DNA of 5,964 nt, taken from assembly GCA_900553315.1 (NCBI GenBank), contig USCW01000107.1:1-5964 (forward strand), read 5' to 3'. The position numbers were made by a program, and so were the translations under genes. Source of the stretch: an uncultured Eubacteriales bacterium. Lineage in GTDB: Bacteria; Bacillota; Clostridia; Christensenellales; Aristaeellaceae. The notes under the pieces were generated by a model. That model had not been told where the DNA came from. It was given only the letters and a program-made list of their open reading frames with translations, and did not search any database. Shown here one piece after another: positions 5,062 to 5,964 of this stretch (position 1 is its first letter; every line of letters begins with the position of its first letter).

Positions 5062-5934
5062 TTACCAAGAGATAACCTCGTAGCCGTCGTTCGTCACCAG
5101 CACCTGAATCTCCCACTGCGCGGAGGGCATTCCATCGTCGGTATAGATGGTCCAATCATTATCCGCGTCAATGAAAATTTTATGGGTGCCCATGTTAATC
5201 ATGGGCTCAATGGTGAACATCATGCCGGGCGCCATGACCATGCCAGTGCCCTTGCGGGTGACATAGCTGACGAAGGGATCCTCGTGGAACTCGATACCCA
5301 CGCCATGGCCGCCGACCTCGCGGACAACGCTGTAGCCGTTCTTTTTCGCCAGCGCATTGACCGCCGCGCCCACATCACCCAGCAGTCCCCACGGCTTGAC
5401 CTGATCCAATCCCGCCTGAACGCACTCCCGCGCAACCTTCACCAGTTTTTCATTTTCCGGATCGGTTTCGCCAATGATAAACATGCGGGACGAATCAGAG
5501 AAATATCCATTCAAAATGGTGGAGCAATCCACGTTGACGATGTCGCCCTCCAGCAGCTCATCGTCAGGTGACGGGATGCCATGGCAGACCTGATCGTTGA
5601 TGGACGTGCAGACGCTCTTCGGGAAGCCCTCGTAATTCAGCGGTGCGGGGATGCCGCCCCGGCGGGTGGTTTCCTCGTAGACCCAATGGTCAATCTCCTC
5701 GGTGGTAATGCCCGCGTGGATATGCTCCGCAACGTAGTCCAGCACCGCGACGTTGATCTTCGCGCTTTCGCGGATAGCCTCGATCTGCGCCTCGTTCTTA
5801 ATTAGCTTACGCTCCGGCATTTCAAAGCCCTTTTCCCGCAGTGCCTCATACTTCTCGTCAAATTCTTCATGGCAAGTCTTATATTTTTTCCCGCTCCCAC
5901 ACCAGCAGGCCGCGTTCCGATCCATCTTATACAT
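5062..5934 (-). CDS. map: Methionine aminopeptidase type I with N-terminal SEC-C zinc motif
   Basis: This 290-residue enzyme removes the initiator methionine from new proteins in the cytosol. The pita-bread fold's five metal ligands are all visible: D136 (NVDCS), D147 (YFSDSSR), H210 (GGHGVG), E243 (FTIEPM) and E275 (SAQWEIQ). The substrate-side histidines H118 (CHGIP) and H217 (FHEDP) are also present. Residues 10-22 (C-W-C-X8-C-H) form a SEC-C-type zinc motif that may bind the ribosome, as proposed for type I enzymes carrying N-terminal zinc modules. The usual His after the last glutamate (YEHT in E. coli) is Ile here. The first ATG (5934) is chosen because GGGAGG lies six bases upstream; the second (5925) would have a spacing of 15. 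It begins an operon continuing into the DUF3899 gene. Confidence 0.97.
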   Translation of the reverse strand: MYKMDRNAACWCGSGKKYKTCHEEFDEKYEALREKGFEMPERKLIKNEAQIEAIRESAKINVAVLDYVAEHIHAGITTEEIDHWVYEETTRRGGIPAPLNYEGFPKSVCTSINDQVCHGIPSPDDELLEGDIVNVDCSTILNGYFSDSSRMFIIGETDPENEKLVKVARECVQAGLDQVKPWGLLGDVGAAVNALAKKNGYSVVREVGGHGVGIEFHEDPFVSYVTRKGTGMVMAPGMMFTIEPMINMGTHKIFIDADNDWTIYTDDGMPSAQWEIQVLVTNDGYEVISW

Positions 5935-5940
5935 ACCCGT

Positions 5941-5946
5941 CCTCCC
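5941..5946 (-). promoter_or_regulatory. Ribosome binding site of map
   Basis: GGGAGG within AAGGGAGGA lies six bases before the ATG at 5934. It selects this ATG over the one three codons later. Confidence 0.8.
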
Positions 5947-5958
5947 TTCACCACGCGC

Positions 5959-5964
5959 ATTATA
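5959..5964 (-). promoter_or_regulatory. Probable -10 box of the map operon at the window edge
   Basis: A perfect TATAAT on the minus strand is cut off from its -35 by the window boundary. Transcription would start near 5952, giving a leader of about 18 bases that contains the ribosome site. The leader is short but plausible. Without the -35 region this stays tentative. Confidence 0.55.

Noticed and set aside
5030..5155. N-terminal extension of the DUF3899 protein
   Set aside because: It would overlap the end of map and lacks membrane or family features; the ATG at 5029 has AAGGAG at good spacing.

Overview
The window is an ordinary chromosomal segment from what looks like an anaerobic Gram-positive bacterium of the class Clostridia, possibly a gut lineage. 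This is an inference from GC-rich coding sequence with strong AGGAGG-type ribosome sites, sigma-A-type promoters, a methionine aminopeptidase with a SEC-C zinc motif, an Mrp protein with a short N-terminal Cys cluster, and VanZ/RDD and DUF3899 membrane proteins. No 16S or other taxonomic marker is present. Every supported gene reads on the minus strand, so transcription runs from high to low coordinates.

In transcription order: (1) 5964-5062 carries a perfect -10 box at the window edge and then methionine aminopeptidase (map). (2) 32 bases later, 5029-4619 encodes a small three-pass DUF3899 membrane protein, probably in the same transcript. (3) A promoter (4582-4610) starts 9 bases beyond that stop, followed by a GC-rich hairpin at the predicted 5' end of the message and then mrp, an Fe-S carrier ATPase (4505-3672). 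(4) mrp ends in a degenerate palindrome and a clear intrinsic terminator (3589-3619). (5) 3537-2389 encodes a VanZ-RDD two-domain membrane protein. (6) 2388-2121 holds no recognised gene, but two small ORFs (51 and 29 codons) look partly coding. They may be one small gene split by a 1-nt shift. (7) A near-consensus promoter (2079-2107) drives a HerA-like/DUF853 (YjgR family) ATPase (2028-148). It ends directly against a 64-base GC-rich hairpin (83-146) that resembles the palindrome after mrp. Bases 1-82 hold nothing I can name.

The genes do not form one recognisable pathway. They are protein N-terminal maturation, Fe-S cluster delivery, membrane proteins of unknown role and an uncharacterised hexameric-type ATPase. 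I see no mobile element, CRISPR array, tRNA, rRNA or defence island. The points most worth a second look are the small-ORF segment at 2121-2388, the paired post-stop palindromes, the Fur-like sequence in the mrp promoter and the repeat-bearing linker in the DUF853 ATPase.
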